This document shows, piece after piece, positions 23,126-33,320 of a DNA stretch of 64,000 nucleotides. The stretch's first letter is position 1. Each line of letters opens with the position of its first letter. Made by a program: the position numbers and the translations under genes. The DNA comes from Annona cherimola (lineage: Eukaryota > Streptophyta > Magnoliopsida > Magnoliales > Annonaceae). The stretch is taken from contig CM059971.1 in the NCBI GenBank assembly GCA_030490835.1, positions 5,438,007 through 5,502,006 of the forward strand. The letters run 5' to 3'. The notes beneath the pieces are model-generated. The model was not told the DNA's origin. It ran no database searches and saw nothing but the letters and a program-made list of their open reading frames with translations.

Positions 23126-24240
23126 ATAACAAATATTCAAGTGCAGCTTCACCACACCACAATCACAGTGCAACTACCTCAAAATAGGCCCCATGTAATC
23201 ATAAAATTATAATAATTATAATCTACTCCACTCATTGTATTTAGAATTATGCATTCTATTACCATACCAATTTTCTTCCCAATTAAATATGTCTATGGAC
23301 CCTATCTAAAAATAGTACAAATTCAACGTAATAAAATAGTTTGATGGAAATAATAACTTTAAAGTTATTTTGTCAGCATGTAAACTATTTGCTACAAAAT
23401 TTATATATGGATAAATGATTATATAAAATATCAATACATTTAAGTACATATAGAGCCCATTTTGGGTCAAATGCATCATTAATTATGGTGCAGTTTCACT
23501 GCACAAGAAAGATTATAGAGAGAGATATTATATATACAGAAATATTCAGGTGCAGCAATGCTAAAATGGGCCCTATATGATAATAAAATTATAATCTACT
23601 TCACCCATTATATTTACAAAAAACGTATTCTATTATCATACTAATTTTCATCCCAATTAGATATGTATATGGGTCCCATCTAAAAATGGTACAAATTCAA
23701 CATAATAAAATAGTTTGATGTAAATAATAACTTTAAAGCAATTTTTTCAACATGTAAACCATTTATTATAAAATTTATATATGGATAAATGATTGTATAA
23801 AGTTTCATTGCATTTTGACATGTGTGGGGCCCATTTTTTTTCAAATGAACAACTGCACCGGAACAACTCCCTTATATATATATAAAGGAGTTATTCCGGT
23901 GCAACACAATTACACTGGAACAACAGTACATTTGATCAAAAGTATGCTCCACATATATTAGAATGCAATGAAACTGTATACAATCATTTATCCATATATA
24001 AATTTTATAACAAATGATTTACATGTTGAAAAAATCATTTTGAAGTTATTATTTACATCAAATTATCTTATTACGCTGAATTTGTACCATTTTTAGATGG
24101 GGCTCATATACATATTTGATTGGGATGAAAATTGGTATGGTAATAAAATATTATTCTAAATACAATAGGTGGAGTAGATTATAATTTGATGATCATGTGG
24201 GGCCCATTTCAGCGATGTTGCACCGGAATATATATATATA
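23126..24240. mobile_element. Three family C MITEs in a row in TPS2 intron 6
   Basis: Copies at about 23126-23505, 23535-23870 and 23880-24240. Each is bounded by GGTGCAG/CTGCACC-type ends (ATATTCAGGTGCAGCAATGC; CAACTGCACCGGAACAACTC; TTATTCCGGTGCAAC) and carries the same core (ATAATCTACTCCACTCATTG, CTAAAAATGGTACAAATTCA, TGTGGGGCCCATT). The third is in opposite orientation to the second, so the pair can fold back. Two more copies lie at 44110-44455 and 44486-44843. Confidence 0.65.
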
Positions 24241-24244
24241 TATA

Positions 24245-25422
24245 GATTTATTCAGGTGCATTTGGACTGCACCGGAATTCCCCTGCAGACGCCCCATCCG
24301 GCCATCCATTTCAGCGGGTGAAATTTGCGCCGCTTCTTCCATCGTGTGTGTACATGTAGATGGAGACGGCGAGCCGAATGAGACTGCGCATACACACGCT
24401 CAAAACTTCGGAGAATGCTTTTTCCCGCTCATCCCTCCCATTTCAAAAACGGAGACGACGACACTGCTGCTGTTGCCACTGCTCTCGAATCTCCTTCTCC
24501 GTCGATTTCTCCTTCTCCGTCGAGCTGCTGCTGCCGCCGCTGCTCTCGAATCTCCTTCTCCGTCGATTTCTCCTTCTCCGTCAAGATTTTGAAGATCTCC
24601 GTCGAGATTTCAAAGTTCTCCGTCGATTCCGAAGTTCTGCGTTGACGGAAGGGGTCGTCTTCTCCGAAAATCCGCATGCGAATTATAACTGCGCAGCAAA
24701 AGTACTCTCATCTGCATCTCTTTGATGCGAAAATCCGCATGCGGATTCTGAATCCACATGTGGAAAACAACACTGATGGGAGGTACGTTTGCTGCGGATT
24801 CAAAATCCGCATACGGATTTTCGCGTCAGAGAAATGCGGATGGGAGTACTTTTGCTGCGCAGTTATAATCCGCATGCGGATTCAGAATCCGCATGAGGAT
24901 TTTCGGAGAAGACGATCCGCACGAATGGGAGTACGGGCTGGCGCTTGCGAAGGAGGACGGGCTGGTGCTTGGGAAGGAAGACGGGCTGGCGCCTGGGAAG
25001 ATGACTTCGTCCACCGCCGACCGGACGAGACGATCTGATACGGGCTTGGAAGACGACCAGGTTGGGAAGGAAGACGATGGAAGAAGACCAGGAGGAGGGA
25101 AGACGATCGGGAGCCCTTGATGCTGGCCTGCTGCGCGATTTGGGGATTGGGGGCGATTTCGGTCGGTCGGGACTTAGAGATTAGGGCGCGGGTGGGATTG
25201 AGGAGGGAAGCGAGAGAGGAGGAGGAGGCGTGAGCGGGATGGGTTTTTTCTTTTTTTGCTACCGAGCGGGAAAATGCATCCTCCACATATATGTGCAGTC
25301 TCGTTTGGCTTCTCAACACGCAGAATCGAAGAAGCGGCACAGATTTCGCCCGCTGAAATGGACGGCCGGATGGGGCGTCTGCAGGGGAATTCGGGTGCAG
25401 TCCAAATGCACCTGAATAAATC
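24245..25422. mobile_element. GC-rich element with long (about 165-185 bp) terminal inverted repeats
   Basis: Left arm about 24245-24430 starts GATTTATTCAGGTGCATTTG. Right arm about 25258-25422 is its inverted copy at roughly 85-90 percent (ends TGCACCTGAATAAATC). Long TIRs and a GC-rich interior suggest a non-autonomous Mutator-like element. AT-rich flanks hide any TSD. Inside: a 40-bp direct repeat (GCTCTCGAATCTCCTTCTCC at about 24480 and 24540), an inner inverted repeat with arms about 24655-24745 and 24830-24922, and a 24-bp motif three times (24935-25006). Many overlapping ORFs on both strands (24197-25340) are by-products of GC richness; none resembles a protein family I know. It replaced the intron 6 end and the exon 7 acceptor of TPS2. 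Confidence 0.7.
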
Positions 25423-25662
25423 TCATATATATATATAAACGGTGAGAGGCGATGTGCCCAAATCCATGCAATGTTACATGCATGAAGCTGGCGTCCCTGT
25501 GGAAATAGCCAGAAAGCACATCAAAGGTGTGATTCACAACTTGTGGCAAAAGACGAACAAGTGTTTGATTGATCCCGGTCCACTACCGAAACCTTTCGTT
25601 GCATCTGCTTTCAATCTTGCAAGGACGTCGACTTGCGTATACTTGTACGGGGATGGATTGGA

Positions 25663-25833
25663 GTTCTAAGTTATGTAAAATTCTTGAATTGAATCTATAT
25701 CATAAGACAACTTTTTAAAATTTAAATACAATTTTACTTATTTTCAATACGACTTTTACTTATTTTCAGTACACATAATTACATTCTCCTCTTATATATA
25801 GATTCAATATAAGAATCTTGTATAATTTGGAAC
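25663..25833. mobile_element. 171-bp foldback MITE in TPS2 exon 7
   Basis: Left end GTTCTAAGTTATGTAAAATT. Right end on the other strand GTTCCAAATTATACAAGATT. The inverted arms run about 45 bp each (through GAATCTATAT). It splits the last exon after GDG: the insertion adds LEF and a stop. The original tail (MSLFVYPIPLH, stop at 25875) resumes after it, exactly as in TPS1 exon 7. Confidence 0.8.
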
Positions 25834-25877
25834 AGGCCCCAATGTCACTGTTTGTTTATCCCATCCCGCTTCACTAA

Positions 25878-26264
25878 AAGGCATGAGGAATTTTAAAATA
25901 ATTTCTATAAATAACAATCAAAAAAACAATTTCTATAATTAATTAATCACAGGAAGGTGCTTGCACATAACAGGTTGCCTTGACTCTTAAGTCCATGTCG
26001 TGATATCCATAAAAATGTTGACCTAGGGCTGGAGCCCAATTCAATCAATTGAACTTCGTCTCACCTCCTATTGGGCCGGTCTCATTTATGTTTTCTGCTG
26101 AGTCTGGGCCGTAATAAGATTTAAGTTACGAATTCCGTTATTAATTTACCAATGCAAAAGGCGGTTGTCTAAAGAGGAGTTGGAGAACGATTGGTTCCTC
26201 AAATTCAGCTGTTCAAGTAGGCATAACAGACGGCAAAGACGAATGAGAGAGAGAGAGAAATTCC
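25878..26264. repeat. TPS2 3' flank including block Z
   Basis: About 25892 aligns with the TPS1 flank at 7891. About 26050-26255 (CTATTGGGCC..., ATTAATTTACCAATGCAAAA, CATAACAGACGGCAAAGACG) aligns with 9415-9630. No gene. Confidence 0.55.
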
Positions 26265-26426
26265 AAAAATGATCCTATTGGCCCGGCTAAACAAATACAC
26301 ACTTAGCTCACCTTAATATATCTATTTATAATAACTTTCTTTTGCTTTTTTTATATATACTTATTTATCTAAGTGTATTTAACATATAAATCAAGTTTTA
26401 TCATTTTGGGATATATGTATATATAT

Positions 26427-27605
26427 TGTTGACACCCCACTTAAATGTGAAAATTGAATTTTTAAATAGGCTTACTACCATTTAGCACACTCATTTAAGG
26501 TTTTTTTGTGAATTTACATTTGAATTTTTAACTCATATATTTGCGAGCCCAAATTTGTATAGGATCTATGGGCTTCCAATGCTTTAAGCTCACAATGGAA
26601 GTAACGACCAATAATCCATACGGTTGATCAAGAACAATTTTCATTCACGATGAAGTGAAGAATATTTTCTCAAGTCAATTGGAGCAGAGTTGACGTGATG
26701 AACTGTTTGGATTAAACGAATAATTAATATTTTATATGATTTTCAATGGTCAAAATAGATTTGACCAATAGAGGAGATAGACTTGCAACACTTCAAATGG
26801 TGGACGAAAACTATCAGATCTAACCCACCAAATGAATATATGAACCGTTAAAGTGGTTAAGGGACATCAACAACTGTAGGCCCCATTAAGATCAAAGAAA
26901 AACAGGTGAAGATCAAGGCATGAATGAAGGACATCAAAATGCACAAAATCAATGACTAAGAAAGAGTTGACTTACTAGCCAAGCAAAACTATGGGCCCCA
27001 TTGGTGGTTTTACAAAACCACCCATAGATTTGCTAGAAAGGACTCCTTAAGTTGGAATATTACATAATGGACAAGGTGGGTTTATACAAAATATTATAAT
27101 AGTCCATTGATGTGTAATTTTTTAAAACCTAAAAGCTTATAAAAGGAGTCCATTTTCACCCATCTGGAAGGGGGGAAGGGAACGACAGCTACCTCCTTGG
27201 GGCCGGCATTCTCACCCCAAAATTTCTTCTAGCTGGTTCCACTTTACAGAAGTCCCTTGCATATCTTCCGTTTTCATCCCCAAGCTAAGGTTTCCTTTCT
27301 TCAAAAAATCCCAGCACTGCCTTCTAGTTCGGACTGTGAATGTATGCACCCGGGTGCATTGAGCCTCAATGCACCCGGGTGTATTGTACCTATTTTTTTA
27401 ATTTTTTTTGAAAATTTTTTCATGAAGCTGTTAATCTAGGTGTATTAAACATAATTATCAATTTTTATCATTTTTGGAGACTTTTAGATATTTTTTTTAG
27501 ATTTTGAAAAATCAATGGCATTTTTAGTAATTTAAAATTACTAAAATACCACTAATTTTTAAAAATCTAAAAAAATATCTAAAAATCTCCAAAATTGGTA
27601 AAAAT

Positions 27606-27640
<35 letters not shown>

Positions 27641-29406
27641 AAATACACTTATGTTAACCGTTTTGTAAAAAAAAATTTGAAAAAAAAATGGTTGTATGCA
27701 CCCGTGCATGCAACTGCAACCCTTCTGGTTCAGCAGCTCTGTTCTCCTTAGTTTTTTTTTTTCATCAGTGGATGCCTGGAAATTTTTCTATTTTATTTTT
27801 CTTCCCATTGGTGCCGATTATCCAAATACAGCGCCTCATTTATTTTTCAATAACGTGTCTGCATTTCCGAATCCACCGTGTACCATAGGATAGCTGCCGA
27901 GACCCACTGCCCCTTCTTCATTTCCTTTTATAAAACACCCCATCTGCTTCCCATTCTTCTTCTTCCGAAAATCTATTCTCATCCCTAAAGTTTGAACAGC
28001 AGCCGCCTTCCTATCCAGACAGACCCTAAGGAGCACTCCCTTCTCTTTCCTGATTTATTTGCCTCCATTCATCTTCCCCGTAGCCATTTTCCACTGAAAA
28101 GAAAATGGTCTAAGCCCTATTTTCGCATCAGCTGCAGCCGTTATAAACCACCGAGCAGAGTTTTTTTTCCTTCAGAAATTCCTGCATTGGTTGCCATTTT
28201 CCATCAGGCAAGAAACCACGCCGTTATATTTTTTTCTTATTCTCGTTGCACCCTTTCTTAATGCATCCAGTAATGTTGGAGTCATGTTAGACGTCTTGTA
28301 TTATTACCATCAAATGCATGACATCCATTAATCATCCATCACCTCATTTAGAAGCCTCGCATTTGGCTTGGATTGGTACCTCATGCCGTTTACTGTAACC
28401 TGCATCAAATGCATATTCCAATTATCATCACATCATATATTTGTAGGTTTTTACATCATTAGCTATAACCCATATTTAGCTATTGCATTTCTTCTTAAAA
28501 ACAGAATATATTTCAAATCACCTAATATTTACATATTGGGTTTTAGTTGCTGGATTTAAAAAATATATATTTTTTACAACATTCTAGTATTAACAACTTC
28601 ATCCTCAAAAAAAGAAAAATTTAAGCGTCGCATCATTCATCCTCAAAATTGGCATTTAAAAATATATATATAAATATATTAAAGAAAATCTCACCTTGCA
28701 CAATGAGAATAAAATTCTCGCATCCACTTCCAAATCGAGTTAAGGCCTCATAAAAAGTCTAGGGATTAAATTCTCGCCACCACCCTCCTGAGCTTTTATA
28801 TATAAAATATATGTTAATTTCAGTACTCCTAGGATCAATGTATTAGAAAAATAAAGTTATATCTTGTTTTCTAGTTATGAATTCACCCAAAAAACCTCTG
28901 TATTTCAGTGTCTTATTGTATACGGACTACTCACCGTTATCTGGTTAGTGGCGACTTCAAAAAAAATTAATATATTTTTATTGGCATTTGTATACATCTT
29001 ACTGACTATTAATTGCGCCTAATTGAGACACATATTTGTGTTTGACCAACTCGCATCATTTTAAAAACTCTAAGAACTTGCATCATCTAAAAGCTTTAAT
29101 GCTTGCATTTCCCTTCTTTAACCCCCATGTCTACACCTTTTATATTTTTTCCATTTCTGATCTTGAACCGCTTTTTTACATCTTTTTATATTTTTTATTT
29201 GCACGTTTAATTTCTGCATTTAACTCGCATTATATCTAACCAGCTAACCCGTTAACTCGCATTTCATATTTATTTTCTTCTCTTGCATTTGCACGTTTAC
29301 TTTCCTATTTAGTTCACAACTATTTTTTATTTTCTATTAAGCACATCATATATTTTTAGGCCCATTTGCCGGCCCATTATAGCGCCACAAAAAAACACGT
29401 GTTACA
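26427..29406 (+). mobile_element. Probable solo LTR, about 2.98 kb (with nested MITE)
   Basis: Begins TGTTGACACCCCACTT and ends AACACGTGTTACA. TATAT stands on both sides (26422-26426, 29407-29411), although this is weak evidence in AT-rich DNA. A strong TATA sequence, CTTATAAAAGGAGTCC at about 27131, is followed by GC-richer leader-like sequence, as expected of an LTR promoter and R region. No gag or pol is visible. Its placement cleanly interrupts a family-F MITE, which supports the borders. Small ORFs (27688-28261 and others) are not supported as genes. Confidence 0.65.
27341..27722. mobile_element. MITE family B nested in the solo LTR
   Basis: Ends TGTATGCACCCGGGTGCATT and, at the right, GTTGTATGCACCCGTGCATG. 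A palindrome TGCACCCGGGTGCATTGAGC / CTCAATGCACCCGGGTG is at the left end. The core matches the copies at 7933, 17837, 32370 and 50345. It holds an (AT)n run at about 27608-27638. Confidence 0.7.
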
Positions 29407-29640
29407 TATATCTTTTTTATTTTTAGAAATAAGGGTATTTTTAAATACATATATACGCTGTTGATGTTTAAAAATCTCAAAAAAATACATACGTATATTC
29501 CAAAATGGTAAAACTTGATTTATATGTTAAATATCTTAGATAAACAAGTATGTGAAAAAAAGGCAAAAAAAATTATTGTAAATGAGCTTTTTGACGGGAA
29601 CTAGCAAAGCATTTGCCTAGCCTAGACTACAGTATCACTC

Positions 29641-29985
29641 TTTCATAAATTCCCACTATAAACTAGTCACTTGTAAATTTCAGTGTGGGCGAATAACATA
29701 AATACATTGGAGAAGTGGCAGGCACAGAGCCATGGCATTTTTTTGTTTGTCCTTTCGCATGTGAGGATCCTCTCTGCCTTGTCTCTCATTCCATCTTCCG
29801 CCCTTGTATTATTCACTTCCATTTCTCAAAATGGGCTATATGATCATACGATCCAGAAATGCAGAGGAGCCACACGTAGGTGATGGGGGTCAATCTTCCT
29901 CTTGAATTTTTGAATTTTCAAAATTTCCCCTCGAAATTTTAAAAGATATTTAAAAATCTAGTTCATTTTAAAACATATATTGCTT
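29641..29985. other. Intergenic, nothing recognised
   Basis: Moderately AT-rich, with a 66-codon frame at 29683-29883 that has no recognisable domain. No repeat ends seen. Confidence 0.4.
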
Positions 29986-30296
29986 AAATTTTTTAGAAAA
30001 AATGTATATAGTTGCCTACTTCAAATGATATTATGCCCCTTCACGCGAGGTTTACTTACTTTCGTCCAAGGTCCTGGTCAAAGACCTCAAGAGTATACTG
30101 TCTACTGGTTTGAAGCAAAATTTTCAAAAAATATTGTATTTTCTCATTTTTTGAATTTTCAATGTGGTGGATTATTAATTTCTCGAAAGGCACATGACAC
30201 TTCTATAGGTTACAGACATGCACCAGACGCTCATGCAATTGCTTTCTTTGAACGTACTGTGGAAGACCAACAAGTAATTTTTCAGTAATGATTGTG
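29986..30296. repeat. Blocks X and Y, second copy
   Basis: CTTCAAATGATATTATGCCC, GTCTACTGGTTTGAAGC and CAATTGCTTTCTTTGAACG align with 8590-8790 and 9133-9150. The open frame 29980-30288 lies over this duplicated flank; its counterpart is not open, so it is not a gene. Confidence 0.6.
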
Positions 30297-30662
30297 TTAA
30301 CTTGAGCGAAGCAAATATCTCTCTTAACATACTTTAAAAAATCATTTATAATAAATTTTTTTACCTTTTTCTTCTAACACTTGTTTATCTAAGTGTATTT
30401 AATATATAAACCAAGTTTTACCATTTTTAAATATGTGTATTTTTTTTAGGTTTTTAAAAATATGGGTATTTTCAATACGTATATACATATAGATGTTTAA
30501 AATTTTAAAGAAATATATATACATATTTAAAATAGTAAAACTTGGTTTATATGTTGAATATACTTAGATAAATAAGTGTATGAAAGAAATAGAAAAAATA
30601 TTATAAATAGGTTTTTTGAGGTATACTAAGCGAGATATTTGCGTAGCTCTACCTTTCCAACA
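30297..30662. mobile_element. MITE family F, full copy
   Basis: Inverted ends GAGCGAAGCAAATATCTCTC and GCGAGATATTTGCGTAGCTC, with TATCTAAGTGTATTTAATAT inside. It interrupts block Y, which resumes at 30663. Confidence 0.65.
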
Positions 30663-30720
30663 TGACTCAGCTTTGTTTGGGGTTATGTAGCCTGATCATT
30701 TTTCGCATGATAAATCAAAG

Positions 30721-31168
30721 GGATAATTCCTTTTATACGCATAAGAATTACACCTATATCCATAATGTTTCATGAATTTTTCTTGTACCCATAATATTTC
30801 ACCATAAATTCCTATTATACCCACATCGTTAAAACCACTGTTATTTACCCATTGAAAAGACAATTTTGCCCTTTTAAAATTTTTCTAATTAAAATAATTC
30901 ATCATTAATGTGACTTTTAAATTATTTATTATCTTGTATTAATGATTTATTATCGTGAATTGAATCATGTTCTGGTTAAATTATCTTAATTAGAAAATTT
31001 CAAACTGGCAAAATCGTCTTTTCAATGGGTTAGATAACGATTGTATTGGCGGCGTGAGCATAACAAAAATTTATAGTGAAATGTTATGGGCATAAAAAGA
31101 ATTTATGAAACGTTGTGGGTATATTAGTAATTATGTACAATTATTATATGTATGAGAGGAATTATCCT
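30721..31168. mobile_element. 448-bp foldback MITE (ends GGATAATTCC)
   Basis: GGATAATTCCTTTTATACGC at the left is the inverted copy of GTATGAGAGGAATTATCC at the right. The inner part is also palindromic (CCCATAATATTTCAC against TGAAATGTTATGGGC). Single copy in this window. Confidence 0.75.
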
Positions 31169-31244
31169 TAATTAATAGATGGTTTTTTTGCCAAAGTGAC
31201 AGTTGTACATTTCCGTGTTGGCAATGAGTGGAACATGGAATTAT

Positions 31245-31745
31245 TAAGACTAATTTAAACGTCAATTAGGAAGATGGCGCCAATAGTCTCACGACAATAT
31301 TAGTTTACAGGAAAGATTTTCAAAGTGTATTTCTCAATTCATAAATTGGATCCTGCAAACATCATGAACTCTATTACTTCGTTTCGTAATTGTACAATTT
31401 AGGTCAGCAAGATTTCAACTCATCCATTTGATTACATTAGTTTTGACCATTACTGATGCTATGCAGCTGTAACGTAAGAAATGTAAAATATTTTTTATTT
31501 TTTTTATACACTTGTTTATCTAAATGTATTTAACATATAAACTAAGTTTTACCATTTGCGAATTTATATATATATTCTTTTAAGATTTTTATTTGCATAA
31601 TTGTTCGAGATGGGCAGAGCGAGCTATTTGTTGAGCCCCAGCTAATAGGATTATTCCTCATATTTGACAATAAAAGTTATCTTGTTTAATGTAGCATAAG
31701 TCCTAAGCATCAAGTCAAAATTGTATCTCTACTCTCCCCATACAT
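31245..31745 (+). repeat. TPS promoter block, third copy with no gene after it
   Basis: About 31258-31470 matches block U at 16058-16866, and about 31670-31745 (TTATCTTGTTTAATGTAGCA, CCTAAGCATCAAGTC) matches 17583-17640. A partial family-F MITE (about 31475-31665) sits between. No terpene synthase exon follows; MITEs and then the E3 ligase gene come next. This is the remnant of a further array unit. Confidence 0.65.
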
Positions 31746-31746
31746 T

Positions 31747-32335
31747 TTGGATGTGTTTTGCAAGTGATAAAAAAAATTTAATAAAAGTGATAAAATTATT
31801 AGACAAAAATTTTTTAATACAAAATTTTCTAAATTTGAAAAGAACGATGTCATGTGGTAGAAATAATGATAAAGAATAAAAAAATAAAATTAAAATAAAT
31901 ATGCTAGTTGTATAAATAGTTATGTAGAAATGATTAGAAAGTGAGATAGTTGCACAGAAAAATATAAAAAGTAATTAAAAATATGGTAATTACAAACATT
32001 AAAAGTTTTAGATTGATAAGTTTTGACTTGATTTTTTTTTCTTGTTGTCAAACGTACTTTGGGTGCATTTTGTAATGAACAAAACATGCCAAGCTAAAAC
32101 TTTTTGATTTAAAATTTTTCATTGTTCTATTTTTTAGTTATTTCTTCACATTTTCCTATATAATTATTCTACTTTTAATCATTTTTTCACAACCAACATA
32201 TTTATTTTAACTTTATTCTCTTTACTTCTCATCACTACTCTTATTATATCATTATTTTCTTTCGTTTCAACAATTTTTACCTTAAAATTTTTTCATACAA
32301 AAATTTTATCATTTTCCAACATACTCTAAAAAATT
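31747..32335. mobile_element. Two family D MITEs, head to head
   Basis: First copy about 31747-32055 (TTGGATGTGTTTTGCAAG ... TTGTCAAACGTACTTTGG). Second, about 32057-32335, in opposite orientation (GGGTGCATTTTGTAATGAAC ... TTTTCCAACATACTC). Together they form a long inverted repeat of about 590 bp. Confidence 0.6.
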
Positions 32336-32369
32336 TTGGTTAACATTTGTTAAGATTACCCAAACAGAG

Positions 32370-32860
32370 TGCATGGTCATATGCATCCAAATGCATTGAG
32401 TCTCAATGCACCCAAGTGCATATGACTTTTTTTTATTTTTTGAAAAAATTTTCATGAAACTTTTAATTTAGGTTTATTTAACATTTACATTATTTTTTAC
32501 CTTTTTGGAGACTTTTAAATATTTTTCTCAAAAAAATTTAAAAGTTTTCAAAAATGATAAAAATTGATCCACATGTTAAATAAACTTGTATTAATAGTTG
32601 TGTAAAAAAATTTCAAAAAAATTTGAAAAATGGTTATGCACCCGGGTGCATACGACTGGGAGCCCCCAAGCAGGGATCTTAGTCTAATGCACCTGGGTGC
32701 ATTTCACCTATATCTTTAATTTTTTTAAAAAAAATTGATGAAATTGTTATCAAAATATATTTAACATGTGTATCAATTTTTACTATTTTTAAATTTTTCA
32801 CTAGCATTTATAGTAATTTAAAATTACTAAAATACCATTGATTTTTAAAAATCCCATGGA
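32370..32860. mobile_element. Family B MITE plus a truncated second copy
   Basis: Copy one is about 32370-32660 (CATATGCATCCAAATGCATT ... TATGCACCCGGGTGCATACG). A truncated one begins at about 32688 (TAATGCACCTGGGTGCATTT) and stops near 32850 in the middle of its core. Confidence 0.6.
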
Positions 32861-33000
32861 AGCATATCCCCTGAAACACACCCTTAAAAAGAAAATACCG
32901 CACCATTGACTGAAGGAAAGTGCTATCTTGAACGTGGGCGGTGGCGGGGTGGGATTTTTTATACGCCGTAGAAGATACTGGACGCTTCCGTGGCGCGTGG
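32861..33000 (+). promoter_or_regulatory. Likely core promoter of the E3 ligase gene
   Basis: Sequence turns unique and GC-richer here. TTTTTTATA at 32955-32962 is a candidate TATA element about 30-50 bp ahead of GC-rich leader-like sequence. Placement is an inference from base composition and position; no transcript evidence. Confidence 0.35.
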
Positions 33001-33320
33001 CAAACTGTTAAAGCCGTTCAGTTGCGTGTCGCTCACTACTCCTCGATCTGGTTTAACTGCAGAAAACAAGAGAGAGAGACAGGACGGGAGAAGCAACGAA
33101 GAAGGCGAGATCGAAAGGATTCTGTTATCGATCTTGCTGCGAAAGAAGGAAGAAAAGAAAGAAAGAAGATCGAAAGGATTCTGTTATCGATCTTGCTGCG
33201 AAAGAAGGAAGAAAAGAAAGAACGAAGATCGAAAGGATTCTGTTATCGATCTCTCAGGATCTTCGTCTTCGACCATCTCATCCAATCTCTTCAGAGCGAA
33301 GTTCGTTTTCTTGTAGAATT
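33000..33320 (+). other. Probable non-coding first exon with a 59-bp tandem repeat
   Basis: GA- and CT-rich leader-type sequence. A unit beginning GATCGAAAGGATTCTGTTAT starts at 33109, 33168 and 33227, so the period is 59 bp; two full copies are followed by 26 bases of a third. Because 59 is not a multiple of three, and the long frame over it (32941-33519) has no recognisable domain, I read it as untranslated leader rather than coding. The exon/intron border is not certain. Confidence 0.5.

Larger units (their letters stand above)
18473..25877 (+). pseudogene. Terpene synthase TPS2 pseudogene (seven exons, TPS-b-like)
   Basis: Mono/sesquiterpene synthase whose exons are all traceable. Exon 1 is 18473-18617 plus 19211 to about 19313: ATG, serine- and basic-rich plastid-type leader, then ETVEPAAVRR and GNFQPRIWTKDFTQSLKSDY, giving a degenerate RR-x8-W. 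Exon 2 (19425-19690) is GDAFMLQREELKKDV, LINDLQRLAVSCLFE. Exon 3 (19824 to about 20221) is MGNFQTSVSNDPNGLLSLYE, WRMPRLDSRWYI, ELRKFSRW. Exon 4 (about 20325-20511) has [10 protein letters not shown], the DDxxD magnesium motif at 20447-20461. Exon 5 (21639-21776) is MKLCFLVLYNTTNEAGYEFL. Exon 6 (22321 to about 22570) ends FRLNADLGTSEEF. Exon 7 (25441-25662 plus 25834-25877) has RGDVPKSMQCYMHEAG. Damage: stop after codon 23, frameshifts in exons 1-4, stop in exon 6 (NAWTSI-stop), first residue of the second metal motif changed to Ala, lost exon 5 and 7 acceptors, MITEs in exons 1 and 7. It would have cyclised geranyl-PP or a similar substrate in plastids; it cannot now. Confidence 0.9.
26265..29640. 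mobile_element. MITE family F split by a solo LTR
   Basis: Left part 26265-26426 (GATCCTATTGGCCCGGCTAA, TTATCTAAGTGTATTTAACA). Right part 29407-29640 (CCAAAATGGTAAAACTTGAT, GCCTAGCCTAGACTACAGTA). Joined they make one normal family-F element of about 395 bp with inverted ends. Confidence 0.6.

Noticed and set aside
24197..25340. Cluster of 60-152 codon frames on both strands
   Set aside because: All fall within the long-TIR element and its internal repeats; compositions are Ser/Arg-rich or repeat-encoded and overlap each other in every frame.
18473..25877. TPS2 as a functional gene with unusual splicing
   Set aside because: Frameshifts in at least four exons, stops in exons 1, 6 and 7, lost acceptors at exons 5 and 7 and a damaged second metal motif cannot all be bypassed by splicing.
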